The notes beneath the pieces were generated by a model, which searched no databases, was not told the DNA's origin, and saw only the letters and a list, made by a program, of their open reading frames with translations. The translations under genes and the position numbers were made by a program. Shown here piece after piece: positions 34,854 to 43,298 of a stretch of 64,000 bases of DNA. Each line of letters starts with the position of its first letter. The first letter of the stretch is position 1. The stretch is from Bacteroidales bacterium UBA1715 (lineage in GTDB: Bacteria > Bacteroidota > Bacteroidia > Bacteroidales > UBA1715), in contig DCIX01000036.1 in NCBI GenBank assembly GCA_002317135.1, positions 1 through 64,000 on the forward strand, read 5' to 3'.

Positions 34854-36167
34854 ATGTACAGAAAAATTTATAACAATTTGCTTGATTGGAAAAACAAGCA
34901 ACACAGAAAGCCACTACTTATGCTTGGTGCGCGCCAAGTAGGAAAAACATACATTGTAAAAGCTTTGGGCAAACAGGAATTTAAAAACTTTGTTCATATA
35001 AATTGCCACAAAGACAGTAGAGTCGTAAACTTATTTTGCGACATGGACACCAAAAGAATCCTAAGAGAGATTAGCAGAATATTCGACATAAAGATAACCC
35101 AAGGAGATACCTTATTATTTTTTGACGAAATCCAAGAGGTCCCCAATGGGATTGCGTCACTAAAATATTTTTGCGAAGACGAACCTGACCTGCATGTAAT
35201 CGTAGCTGGTTCCCTATTAGGTATTTCATTACGAGAAAATGAATCTTTTCCTGTGGGGAAAGTGGAAACAATACGTATGTTTCCCATGACTTTTAGCGAA
35301 TTTCTATTGGCGAAAGGGAAAAAAGGTCTAACTATCGCCCTTGAAAATCTTGAATGGGATACGCTAAAAACAGCCCACAACGATTTAATCGAATACTTAC
35401 GAGAATATTATTGTGTTGGAGGTATGCCCGAAGCCGTACAGACATATATCTCAACAAACGACATACATAAAGTAAGAAAGGTCCAAAAAGAAATTCTCGA
35501 TGCATACAAACAAGACATTTCAAAGCATACTAAAACCATGGTGACAAGGATTCACCAAGTATGGGACAACATACCCGCCCAGTTAGCAAAGGAAAACAAG
35601 AAATTTATTTATGGAGCGATAAGAAAAGGTGCACGAGCTTCAGAATATGAGCTCGCCATACAATGGCTATTAGACGCCGGACTAATATATAAAGTAGAAT
35701 TAGCAAAATGTCCGACCAGACCTCTAAAATTTTATTGCGAATCTTCCATATTTAAAATATATCTCCTTGATTGTGGTCTTCTCTCATGTATGTCTGAAAC
35801 AAATCCAAACGAAATGCTTCTCGGCTCTAATGCCTTCGTTGAATTCAAGGGTGCTTTTACCGAAAATTTTGTCTTACAACAACTAAAATCCATAGATACC
35901 ATACCAGTTTACTACTACAGCAAAGAAAATTCTACAATAGAAATTGATTTTTTAGCACAAACAGGACGTATTGTTCCTACAGAAGTAAAAGCAGAAATAA
36001 ATGTGAAAAGCAAGTCTCTTTCTAATTTTATAAATATTGATTTTGCAACAAACAATCTTAAAGGGCTACGAATTTCCATGTTACCTTATAAAGACCAACT
36101 ATGGATGGAAAACATTCCTCTTTACGCTACAGAATCATATTTTATTAAAGAAACATCCGAGCAATGA
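34854..36167 (+). CDS. AAA+ ATPase with DUF4143 domain
   Basis: 437 residues. An N-terminal AAA+ ATPase: Walker A GARQVGKT (25-32), Walker B LLFFDEIQEVP, and a sensor strand VIVAGSLLG. The C-terminal DUF4143 part has a PD-(D/E)xK-like motif, IDF followed by TEVKAE, as in restriction-type nuclease folds. The family is widespread in Bacteroidota and has no agreed function. It is preceded by a six-unit tandem repeat and its stop overlaps the start of a glycosyltransferase (ATGA). It is a different subfamily from the two DUF4143 genes at 43-46 kb. Confidence 0.92.
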   Translation: MYRKIYNNLLDWKNKQHRKPLLMLGARQVGKTYIVKALGKQEFKNFVHINCHKDSRVVNLFCDMDTKRILREISRIFDIKITQGDTLLFFDEIQEVPNGIASLKYFCEDEPDLHVIVAGSLLGISLRENESFPVGKVETIRMFPMTFSEFLLAKGKKGLTIALENLEWDTLKTAHNDLIEYLREYYCVGGMPEAVQTYISTNDIHKVRKVQKEILDAYKQDISKHTKTMVTRIHQVWDNIPAQLAKENKKFIYGAIRKGARASEYELAIQWLLDAGLIYKVELAKCPTRPLKFYCESSIFKIYLLDCGLLSCMSETNPNEMLLGSNAFVEFKGAFTENFVLQQLKSIDTIPVYYYSKENSTIEIDFLAQTGRIVPTEVKAEINVKSKSLSNFINIDFATNNLKGLRISMLPYKDQLWMENIPLYATESYFIKETSEQ

Positions 36168-37264
36168 ACATCCTTGTCATAACCCAACATATTTTTCCTA
36201 TTCAAACGCCACGTTCCATCCGTAGTACGGAATTAATTCAAGAACTAGCCCGACGAGGTCATTTCGTTACAGTGTATGCCGTATTAGGAAACTACGATTA
36301 TACGGAGTTTGAAAACAAATACAACATAAAGCTGAAAAATATTCCAATCCGTTGGGAATTACATCCATATAGTAGCGACGGGATAAACAATAGAACCATA
36401 ATAGACAAAGTATTAGGGAAAATACTACACAAATTTGAATTCCCATTATTTGAATTTTATTATCGAGTTCCTGAGATCATAAAGCAAGAAAAGAATTTCG
36501 ACGTACTCATTTCTATTGGTGCTCCACACCATATACATTGGGGATGTGCAAAGGCAAAAAAAGAATATCCGCACAAATTCCCTAAAACATGGATTGCCGA
36601 TTGTGGAGACCCATTCATGAAAAACGGAAAGACAAACGATCATCTTGCTTACTTCGAAAAATACGAACGGTTGTTCTGCCAAGAATGTTCGTACATAACA
36701 GTACCTATTCTACAAGCTATAGAGGCCTATTATCCTGAATACAAGGACAAATTTCGAGTAATTCCACAAGGTTTTGATTTTGACCTCAACAATCTTGTAC
36801 GTAAAGAAGTGCAAAACGACATTCCTACTTTTGCATACGCTGGAATGTTCTACGCCGACATCCGTAATCCGAAATTATTTCTTGACTATTTATGTTCGAT
36901 AAATAAACCGTTTAAATTCATTGTATATACCCGCTACGACAATCTCATAAAAGAATACAAAGATAAACTTGGTTTCAAGCTTGAAATACGCAATTCTATT
37001 CCAAGAAAAGAGTTGATCGAAGAACTAAAGACCATGGATTTTCTTGTAAATCTAAAAAATGAGAATAGTCCTAATCAGCTGCCAAGCAAACTAATAGATT
37101 ACGGCATTGCCAACCGACCAATCTTAAACATTACTCCAACTAAGCCAGAATTTACAATTATAAATGAGTTTTTAGAAGGCAATTACAACAACGAACTTCA
37201 TATACCGAATATGCAAGATTATCATATCTCAGCAGTTGTTAAATCTTTTGAAGAGTTGATGTAG
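36164..37264 (+). CDS. glycosyltransferase, GT4-like
   Basis: 366 residues. Starts MNILVITQHIFPIQTPRSIR, the usual first strand and loop of a GT-B transferase, with a second domain from about 215 (TFAYAGMFYADIRNP, IPRKELIEELKTMDFLVNL, LPSKLIDYGIANRPI). It overlaps the DUF4143 gene by 4 nt. Unlike the two glycosyltransferase remnants after the other DUF4143 genes, this one is full length. Confidence 0.85.
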   Translation: MNILVITQHIFPIQTPRSIRSTELIQELARRGHFVTVYAVLGNYDYTEFENKYNIKLKNIPIRWELHPYSSDGINNRTIIDKVLGKILHKFEFPLFEFYYRVPEIIKQEKNFDVLISIGAPHHIHWGCAKAKKEYPHKFPKTWIADCGDPFMKNGKTNDHLAYFEKYERLFCQECSYITVPILQAIEAYYPEYKDKFRVIPQGFDFDLNNLVRKEVQNDIPTFAYAGMFYADIRNPKLFLDYLCSINKPFKFIVYTRYDNLIKEYKDKLGFKLEIRNSIPRKELIEELKTMDFLVNLKNENSPNQLPSKLIDYGIANRPILNITPTKPEFTIINEFLEGNYNNELHIPNMQDYHISAVVKSFEELM

Positions 37265-37266
37265 TC

Positions 37267-37407
37267 TCATTCCAAATTAAAGACTTTTTTATAATCACGA
37301 CAATATATTTGGCCTTTCATACAACCAAATGCACCTGAAGGTTTCTTGCCTTTCCTGTTTTTTTGATCAACCTCATGAAGATCCGATAATTTTAAAATTT
37401 TTGCCAT
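37267..37407 (-). CDS. small conserved-looking ORF of 46 residues
   Basis: Runs against the cluster. The product starts MAKILKLSDLHEVDQKNRKG, is rich in Lys and Gly and has two Cys in the second half (FGCMKGQIYCRDY). There is no signal peptide or membrane segment. A TAnnTTTG box lies 30 nt upstream, which supports expression. No family is recognised; a small regulator or a peptide precursor are both possible, but no maturation enzyme is near. Confidence 0.5.
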   Translation of the reverse strand: MAKILKLSDLHEVDQKNRKGKKPSGAFGCMKGQIYCRDYKKVFNLE

Positions 37408-37436
37408 AGTAATTTAGGTATTGCGAATAATTAGGT

Positions 37437-37444
37437 CAAATATA
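37437..37444 (-). promoter_or_regulatory. -7 box of the 46-residue ORF
   Basis: TATATTTG on the minus strand, 30 nt before the ATG at 37407. Confidence 0.45.
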
Positions 37445-37495
37445 CATATTTTTTACAAAAAACTATTCTTTTCCCAAAGTAATTACAAGAAAAGA

Positions 37496-37532
37496 ATATG
37501 ACCTATTTTAGGCTACCTAAAATAGGTCATAT
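37496..37532. repeat. long perfect inverted repeat in an intergenic gap
   Basis: ATATGACCTATTTTAGG (37496-37512) and its exact complement (37516-37532) with a 3-nt loop, so a 17-bp perfect stem. There is only a weak T stretch on the plus side. It could end the upstream transcript, act on RNA or bind a dimeric regulator. Confidence 0.8.
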
Positions 37533-37652
37533 TTTATATCCGCAAATTATCAATTCTTGACAACACTATAAATGTCAGCGTTTTACCATAGAAAGAAAAC
37601 TATCTAACAACAAAATCCATATAATTGCTTATAGAATTCACAATTAAATTTT

Positions 37653-37660
37653 TATCTTTG
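37653..37660 (+). promoter_or_regulatory. -7 box of the second half of the cluster
   Basis: TATCTTTG fits TAnnTTTG, 16 nt before the glycosyltransferase start at 37677. Confidence 0.5.
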
Positions 37661-37676
37661 AACATTACAACTAACA

Positions 37677-38612
37677 ATGGAACAAAACAACCCTCATATT
37701 TCTATTGTATCTCCGGTATATAAAGGAGAAAAAATGGTGCATGAACTGGTAAGTCGTATTGTGACAAGTGTAACAACCATTACTAACAATTATGAGATAA
37801 TTCTTGTGAACGACGCTTCACCTGATAATTCATGGTTAGAAATAGTTAACGAATGTTCCCATAACGAAAAAGTTAAAGGACTTAACCTAAGTAGAAATTT
37901 TGGGCAACATTATGCCATCACGGCAGGTTTACACTATGTCTCTGGTGATTGGATAGTAGTGATGGATTGTGATTTACAAGACAGACCTGAAGAAATCCCT
38001 AACCTATACAACAAAGCAGTAGAAGGATTTGACATTGTATATGCCCAACGAATTGACAGAAAAGATTCTTTTTTCAAAAAACTTTCTTCTTCACTATTCC
38101 ATAGTTTCTTTAACTGGCTAAGCGGACAAAAAACAGATAAAACCATTGCAAACTACGGCATTTATAAAAAATGTGTCATTGATGAATTTAACAAGATGAA
38201 AGAAACCTCACGATCTTTCGTGACATTAATTTCATATTTAGGTTTCAAATCTATTGCAATACCTGTACAACATGCAGAACGAGCAGAAGGAAACACATCA
38301 TATACTCTCAGCAAATTATTAAAACTTACCTTTGATGTAATGATTTCCAACAGCAACAAGCCATTGCAATTAGCTGTTGGACTTGGCTTTTGTATGTCCG
38401 CACTATCGTTTTTACTTGCCATATATAATATCGTAGCAAAACTTGTAGGAATTATTACCGTGCAAGGCTACACAACAACGGTATTCTCAATTTGGTTTGT
38501 TGGAGGTTTAATTCTCTTTGTATTGGGAATACTTGGGCTCTATATTGGTAAAATATTCGAACAAGTAAAAGAAAGACAACTGTTTATTGTTAAAGATTCC
38601 ATTAACATTTAA
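37677..38612 (+). CDS. GT2 glycosyltransferase of the polyprenyl-phosphate type
   Basis: 311 residues. A GT-A domain (ISIVSPVYKGEKMVHELV, ILVNDASPDNSW, VVMDCDLQDRPEEIP with the metal-binding D-x-D-like DCD) followed by two C-terminal membrane helices (near 230-255 and 265-290). This layout is that of DPM1/GtrB/ArnC enzymes that load a sugar onto undecaprenyl phosphate at the inner face of the membrane. It fits with the acyltransferase and multi-span protein downstream in the same cluster. Confidence 0.9.
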   Translation: MEQNNPHISIVSPVYKGEKMVHELVSRIVTSVTTITNNYEIILVNDASPDNSWLEIVNECSHNEKVKGLNLSRNFGQHYAITAGLHYVSGDWIVVMDCDLQDRPEEIPNLYNKAVEGFDIVYAQRIDRKDSFFKKLSSSLFHSFFNWLSGQKTDKTIANYGIYKKCVIDEFNKMKETSRSFVTLISYLGFKSIAIPVQHAERAEGNTSYTLSKLLKLTFDVMISNSNKPLQLAVGLGFCMSALSFLLAIYNIVAKLVGIITVQGYTTTVFSIWFVGGLILFVLGILGLYIGKIFEQVKERQLFIVKDSINI

Positions 38613-38616
38613 ACTT

Positions 38617-39312
38617 ATGCATATAGATTCGTTACAATGGGATAGTGATTTTTTTAATCTACAGGTGGGTAAATTAACATTTGAGAACACACCAATACTC
38701 GATACGAATTTCACAAACACAGAAAAATATGATTTAATTTATATTTTCAGCAAAAAAAAAATTAAAACGATATTAAATTTTGATATTTCACTTGTTGATG
38801 AAAAAATTATTTATCAAAAAAACATAAACTCAAAAGCGACGGTCGAAAAAAATCCCAATGTACAATTTTACAATACACAAGAAAACTCAAACGATTTGTA
38901 TAAGTTAGCTTTACAAAGTGGTGAATTTTCAAGATTTAAGATAGACAAAAAATTACCTAAAAATAGTTTTGAAAATTTATACAAGATATGGATAGAGAAA
39001 TCCGTATCACATGAGATCGCAGATTACATATTTGTATATAAAATAAAAAACAAGATAGTGTCCATGGCAACAATAAAAATTAAAGACGAAATTGGAATTA
39101 TCGGATTAGTCGCCACAGACAATGAATTTAGAGGGAAAGGATATGGTAGCGTTATTTTATCCACTTGTGAAACATTTCTACACTCAAAAGGTATAAAAAA
39201 ACTTGAAGTTGCAACACAACTACAAAATAAACGAGCATGCTCATATTATGAGAAAAATGGTTTTAAAAGAAAATCTGTTACTAACATTTATCATTGGTGG
39301 TTAAAGAAATGA
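38617..39312 (+). CDS. GNAT acetyltransferase, WecD-like
   Basis: 231 residues from ATG 38617. The acetyl-CoA site of the GNAT fold is visible late in the protein (LVATDNEFRGKGYGSVIL, ATQLQNKRACSYYEKNGF). The next gene is a WecE homologue with which it overlaps as ATGA, so it most likely acetylates the 4-amino group of the dTDP-4-amino-4,6-dideoxy sugar made by that enzyme, as WecD does. The N-terminal 100 residues are low in similarity to anything recognised. Confidence 0.82.
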   Translation: MHIDSLQWDSDFFNLQVGKLTFENTPILDTNFTNTEKYDLIYIFSKKKIKTILNFDISLVDEKIIYQKNINSKATVEKNPNVQFYNTQENSNDLYKLALQSGEFSRFKIDKKLPKNSFENLYKIWIEKSVSHEIADYIFVYKIKNKIVSMATIKIKDEIGIIGLVATDNEFRGKGYGSVILSTCETFLHSKGIKKLEVATQLQNKRACSYYEKNGFKRKSVTNIYHWWLKK

Positions 39313-40436
39313 AAATTCCATTCAATAAACCTCATCTTACAGGAAAAGAAACTGAATATATTACTCAAGCTGTTGCTATAGGTAAAATTTCAGGGAATGG
39401 AAATTTCACCCATAAATGCCAACAATTTTTTGAGCAACGATATGGTTTCAAAAAATGTTTGCTTACAACCAGCTGCACCGATGCACTTGAAATGGCTGCT
39501 ATACTTTGTGACATACAACCAGGTGATGAAGTTATTGTTCCAAGCTATACATTTGTTTCCTCTGCATTGGCATTTGTTCGTGCAGGCGCAAAAATCGTTT
39601 TTGCCGAAAGCATGGGGAAAAATCCCAATATCGATGCAAACAAACTAGAATCTTTAATTACACCAAAAACTAAAGTAATAGTTCCTGTTCATTATGCTGG
39701 AGTTGCCTGCGACATGTTTGCAATTATGACCATCGCAAACAAACATAACATACTTGTAGTTGAAGACGCCGCGCAAGCAATAGATTCTTTTTATAAAGGA
39801 AAACCTCTTGGTACTATCGGTCACCTATCGGCATTTTCTTTCCACGAAACAAAAAATATTATTTCGGGAGAAGGAGGAATGCTTGCAATAAATGACGAAC
39901 GTTTTATCCGTCGAGCTGAAATCATTTGGGAGAAAGGAACAAACCGTGCAGAATTCTTCCGTGGAGAGGTAAACAAATACGGTTGGGTTGATACAGGTTC
40001 TTCTTTTTTACCAAGTGAGGTTATTGCAGCTTTTCTATGGGCTCAATTAGAAAACATAGATGAAATACAAAACAAACGTAAGCAACTATGGAATTTGTAT
40101 TTTGAACAGTTGCAACCTCTTGCTGCCAAAGGATATTTTCGTGTACCTAACATTCCCGAATACGCTACCAATAATGCACACATGTTCTATTTGGTTTGTA
40201 ATTCATTGAAAGAACGAACTGCATTAATTCAAGAACTTAAAAATAACGATATACTTGCCGTATTTCATTATCTGAGTTTACACAGCAGCCCATTTTACAA
40301 AGATAAACATGATGGTCGAAATCTTCCTAATTGTGATATGTATGCCGATTGTTTAGTGCGGTTACCTATGTACTATGATTTGACAGAAGAAGATGTGGAA
40401 TTGATTTGTTCAAAAATTAAAGAACATTTGAATTAA
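39309..40436 (+). CDS. wecE: dTDP-4-amino-4,6-dideoxygalactose transaminase
   Basis: 375 residues from ATG 39309. It aminates dTDP-4-keto-6-deoxyglucose at C4 with PLP. The sequence follows Escherichia coli WecE closely in many blocks: IPFNKPHLTGKE, LLTTSCTDALEMAAI, VPVHYAGVACDMF, the PLP Lys in FSFHETKN, EKGTNRAEFFRGEV and FHYLSLHSSP. The start overlaps the GNAT gene stop (ATGA). RmlA/RmlB, which supply the substrate, are not in the window. The product is probably dTDP-Fuc4NAc or a close relative. Confidence 0.92.
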   Translation: MKIPFNKPHLTGKETEYITQAVAIGKISGNGNFTHKCQQFFEQRYGFKKCLLTTSCTDALEMAAILCDIQPGDEVIVPSYTFVSSALAFVRAGAKIVFAESMGKNPNIDANKLESLITPKTKVIVPVHYAGVACDMFAIMTIANKHNILVVEDAAQAIDSFYKGKPLGTIGHLSAFSFHETKNIISGEGGMLAINDERFIRRAEIIWEKGTNRAEFFRGEVNKYGWVDTGSSFLPSEVIAAFLWAQLENIDEIQNKRKQLWNLYFEQLQPLAAKGYFRVPNIPEYATNNAHMFYLVCNSLKERTALIQELKNNDILAVFHYLSLHSSPFYKDKHDGRNLPNCDMYADCLVRLPMYYDLTEEDVELICSKIKEHLN

Positions 40437-40442
40437 TAAAAT

Positions 40443-41504
40443 ATGGATTATAGCATAAGCAAACAAGACACACTTGTCATTAAAGGTTTTGCAATCTGCG
40501 CAATGCTTTGGCATCATCTTTTCTCTCAAGGAGGTGATTATTGCACATTTACATTATTTCTTGCTCAAATAGGTAAAGTATGTGTTTCTCTTTTTTTATT
40601 CCTTAGTGGTTATGGTATAACTACACAATATCAAAATTTCAGACTTAAAAATCATACCCCAAAAGAATCTATAATAGATAGTAATACAATACAATTTATA
40701 GGAAAACGATTTATACATTTTTACTCATCTTATTGGGTAATATATATAATATTTGTCCCTCTTGGACATTTTTTCTTTGAGCGTAATATTATTGATCTTT
40801 ATGATCTCACAAATACTTACAAAAACATTGCTAAAGATGTTCTGGGTATAGCGGGATACCAATCATACAATATTACATGGTGGTTTAATAAGTTAATTAT
40901 TAAATTGTGGATAGCATTTCCTCTACTCTATTTTCTGATTTCTAAATTAAAAATTGCAATACCTCTATTATTATTTTTATGTACGTGGTCTTTTTTTCCA
41001 TGTTTTTCTAACGATAGAGATCTTATTGAATATACATTTATTTTTTCTTTAGGTATATTCAGTTCACTATATATCAAAAACATCAACGTTTGTTGTAATA
41101 GAATACCACTCCATACTATAACATTCCTTGCAAGTATTTTTTGCATCTTATTTACCTTAAATAGGCAATTCTGCTATGTTCCATTTTTTGTAGGAACAAA
41201 AATGGATGCACTCTTGGCCCCACTAATTTGTATACTATTTGTCGTAATAAACAAATCTTTTAATATTAAGTTCAATCCTTTTTTCCATTTAGGGAAACAT
41301 GCAACCAACATTTACCTCCTCCATACATTTATTCAGGGATACTATTTTAAAGATTTTATCTATGCATTTAGAAACAGCATCTTAATGTTTGCTGTTTCTT
41401 TATCAATTTGCTTTACTATCTCTATAATTATAGAGTTCATTAAAGGGAAATTTAACAATAGTAATTTTATAATAAAATTATATGAAAAACTCCATTTACA
41501 GTAA
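40443..41504 (+). CDS. acyltransferase 3 family membrane protein
   Basis: 353 residues with about ten membrane helices. The family start is clear: ISKQDTLVIKGFAICAMLWHHLF, with the conserved His of the acyl-transfer site, then LFLFLSGYGI. Members O-acetylate or otherwise acylate exported sugars. It begins 6 nt after wecE. Confidence 0.85.
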   Translation: MDYSISKQDTLVIKGFAICAMLWHHLFSQGGDYCTFTLFLAQIGKVCVSLFLFLSGYGITTQYQNFRLKNHTPKESIIDSNTIQFIGKRFIHFYSSYWVIYIIFVPLGHFFFERNIIDLYDLTNTYKNIAKDVLGIAGYQSYNITWWFNKLIIKLWIAFPLLYFLISKLKIAIPLLLFLCTWSFFPCFSNDRDLIEYTFIFSLGIFSSLYIKNINVCCNRIPLHTITFLASIFCILFTLNRQFCYVPFFVGTKMDALLAPLICILFVVINKSFNIKFNPFFHLGKHATNIYLLHTFIQGYYFKDFIYAFRNSILMFAVSLSICFTISIIIEFIKGKFNNSNFIIKLYEKLHLQ

Positions 41505-41631
41505 TTTATCTTTATTATTATCAATTTTAGCAATAACATTTGTAAACTTCCCTTTTTTGTACTGTACACTTCCCTAAAAATTGTCTAAATTTACTATAAT
41601 ATTAAACACTAACGAAATACACATTCCTAAA

Positions 41632-43179
41632 ATGACAAAATTCTTATATTATATAACTTTTACAGTTGCATTATTTTCCATTATAATCAATTTTTTAGTT
41701 CTCAATAAAGGTTTAATTACATCTGATGAAGGTTGGTACCTTGTACTACTAAAAGACTTACCTTCTGCAGGATTATCATCTCAATTTCATTTATTGTTTC
41801 AAAATTTATTTAACAATAATATTTATAATATCCGCCTTTGTAATTTTTTATTACACATCTTTAGTTCTATAATATTCAGTATTGGTTTATTTTCTTTTTG
41901 TTATTCTAACAAGTCAAAGAAAATACATAATTTTTTTCTAATATTTTGTTTTGTGCTATTAGGAACATTTATAAAAATACCATGCATGCAAACACTTTCC
42001 TATATTTCTTTAAATTTAATTACAACTAAAATTTCTATTGGATTAATTTTATTAGGACTATTTGCCAAAAGACATAATAAAATTTATTGTATTACGAGTG
42101 GTTTCTTTTTGGCATTTTTAATTCCTATAATGATTACAAATCTCATTATAATACCTTTTTTTATTCTACTTATTTTTTATTACAACAACACTCCTGTCAA
42201 AACTTTACTATCTTTTTTGGGAGGAATGTTTATTTTTTTATTTTTTTATTTTTCTATTTTTCAAAGTCCACAAGAATATATTAAAAATTTTTCAAATTTA
42301 ACAAGTCAAACAATTGCGAAAGGAACCCAAGACTATGGTATTTTTTTCCTATTTTCATGGATAAATCAAACCATATTTAAATATCTATTAACCATAATTA
42401 TCGTTGCTATATCTATAAAACATATTCTTAAATCATGTAAAAAATCAACACATTATAAAATGCTATATTGCATAGTATTCCTATGTCTTTTATTATGGAT
42501 TAGAGCAACAGATTTTATTTATTCCCCCAATTGGATTGGTCTTAAATCCAATTTAATGTGGTTATCTGTCTTTTTATTCATCTTTTCGGACAAAAACGAA
42601 AAAAAAGATATTGTTTTGTTTTTATTTCTTTGTGTTGCAACCATTTGCCTCTGTTTTGGTTCCAATGTCCCTTTCAACATTCGTAATTTTGAATACTTTT
42701 CTCTTATTACTCCTATATTTTTCTTTGTTTTAACGAAAGAAGATAATTTACTTTATAAAGTATTATTTATAATAACAATCATCTCATACTTCACAAAACT
42801 TTGTTTAAACTATTATCAGGGAGGAAATTGGGCTGGTCAAATTTACAAAGAACAAAATAAAGATCTATCCATAATAGATAGAAATCAAAAATTATTAGTT
42901 GAAGACAACATTATCAAAAATAGTTTATTTATAAAAGAGATTTGTCCTAATAATGCTACTGTATTTTGTCATCAAAATTTTTGGGGATATGTAGCAATCC
43001 TAAATCTTAAACCCATTGATTATAACTTTCTCTATTCAAAAGAACTTCTTTCTGAATATATAACATCAAAAAACAATTTCTATGTTATTCTTCCTAAGGA
43101 TACTAAACTAGACAATTTTACAGATTCTCTCTCTACATATTCAAATAATGAAATCACAATATATAAAAAATGGGAATGA
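41632..43179 (+). CDS. multi-span membrane protein, GT-C like
   Basis: 515 residues from ATG 41632; a TTG at 41581 would add 17 residues. About eleven membrane helices are followed by a soluble tail of about 110 residues. The first outer loop contains TSDEGWYLVLL; an acidic pair in this place is the catalytic mark of GT-C enzymes that use polyprenyl-phosphate sugars. This fits the GT2 loading enzyme upstream. It could instead be a polymerase-like protein. It is the most AT-rich gene of the window, which hints at acquisition by transfer. It ends the plus-strand cluster. Confidence 0.72.
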   Translation: MTKFLYYITFTVALFSIIINFLVLNKGLITSDEGWYLVLLKDLPSAGLSSQFHLLFQNLFNNNIYNIRLCNFLLHIFSSIIFSIGLFSFCYSNKSKKIHNFFLIFCFVLLGTFIKIPCMQTLSYISLNLITTKISIGLILLGLFAKRHNKIYCITSGFFLAFLIPIMITNLIIIPFFILLIFYYNNTPVKTLLSFLGGMFIFLFFYFSIFQSPQEYIKNFSNLTSQTIAKGTQDYGIFFLFSWINQTIFKYLLTIIIVAISIKHILKSCKKSTHYKMLYCIVFLCLLLWIRATDFIYSPNWIGLKSNLMWLSVFLFIFSDKNEKKDIVLFLFLCVATICLCFGSNVPFNIRNFEYFSLITPIFFFVLTKEDNLLYKVLFIITIISYFTKLCLNYYQGGNWAGQIYKEQNKDLSIIDRNQKLLVEDNIIKNSLFIKEICPNNATVFCHQNFWGYVAILNLKPIDYNFLYSKELLSEYITSKNNFYVILPKDTKLDNFTDSLSTYSNNEITIYKKWE

Positions 43180-43193
43180 TATAATCATTTATT

Positions 43194-43216
43194 TTCGGTT
43201 ATTTGAAGATTTTAAT
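43194..43216 (+). repeat. single copy of the array B unit
   Basis: TTCGGTTATTTGAAGATTT is identical over 19 bp to the first unit of array B at 46141 and in the same orientation. The two copies bracket both DUF4143 genes of this block. Confidence 0.85.
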
Positions 43217-43229
43217 TTTACTAGGAATC

Positions 43230-43295
43230 TTATATTATACAACCATTCACACCGCCTTTGCGTAAACGAGGGATTATGTGGAGAATGCGAAACAT
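43230..43295 (-). pseudogene. truncated 5' end of a glycosyltransferase gene, copy 1
   Basis: The ATG lies 3 nt after the stop of the DUF4143 gene. It encodes MFRILHIIPRLRKGGV, the hallmark first strand and Gly-rich loop of GT4 transferases, then a few unrelated codons and a stop. The rest of the gene is missing. It is nearly the same peptide as the fragment at 44731-44790. Confidence 0.75.
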
Positions 43296-43298
43296 TTT

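Noticed and set aside
34624..34904. Minus-strand frames encoding an 11-residue repeat peptide across array C
   Set aside because: The 33-bp period is divisible by three, so any open frame yields a peptide repeat. There is no start signal of note, and the -7 box of the ATPase gene lies inside.
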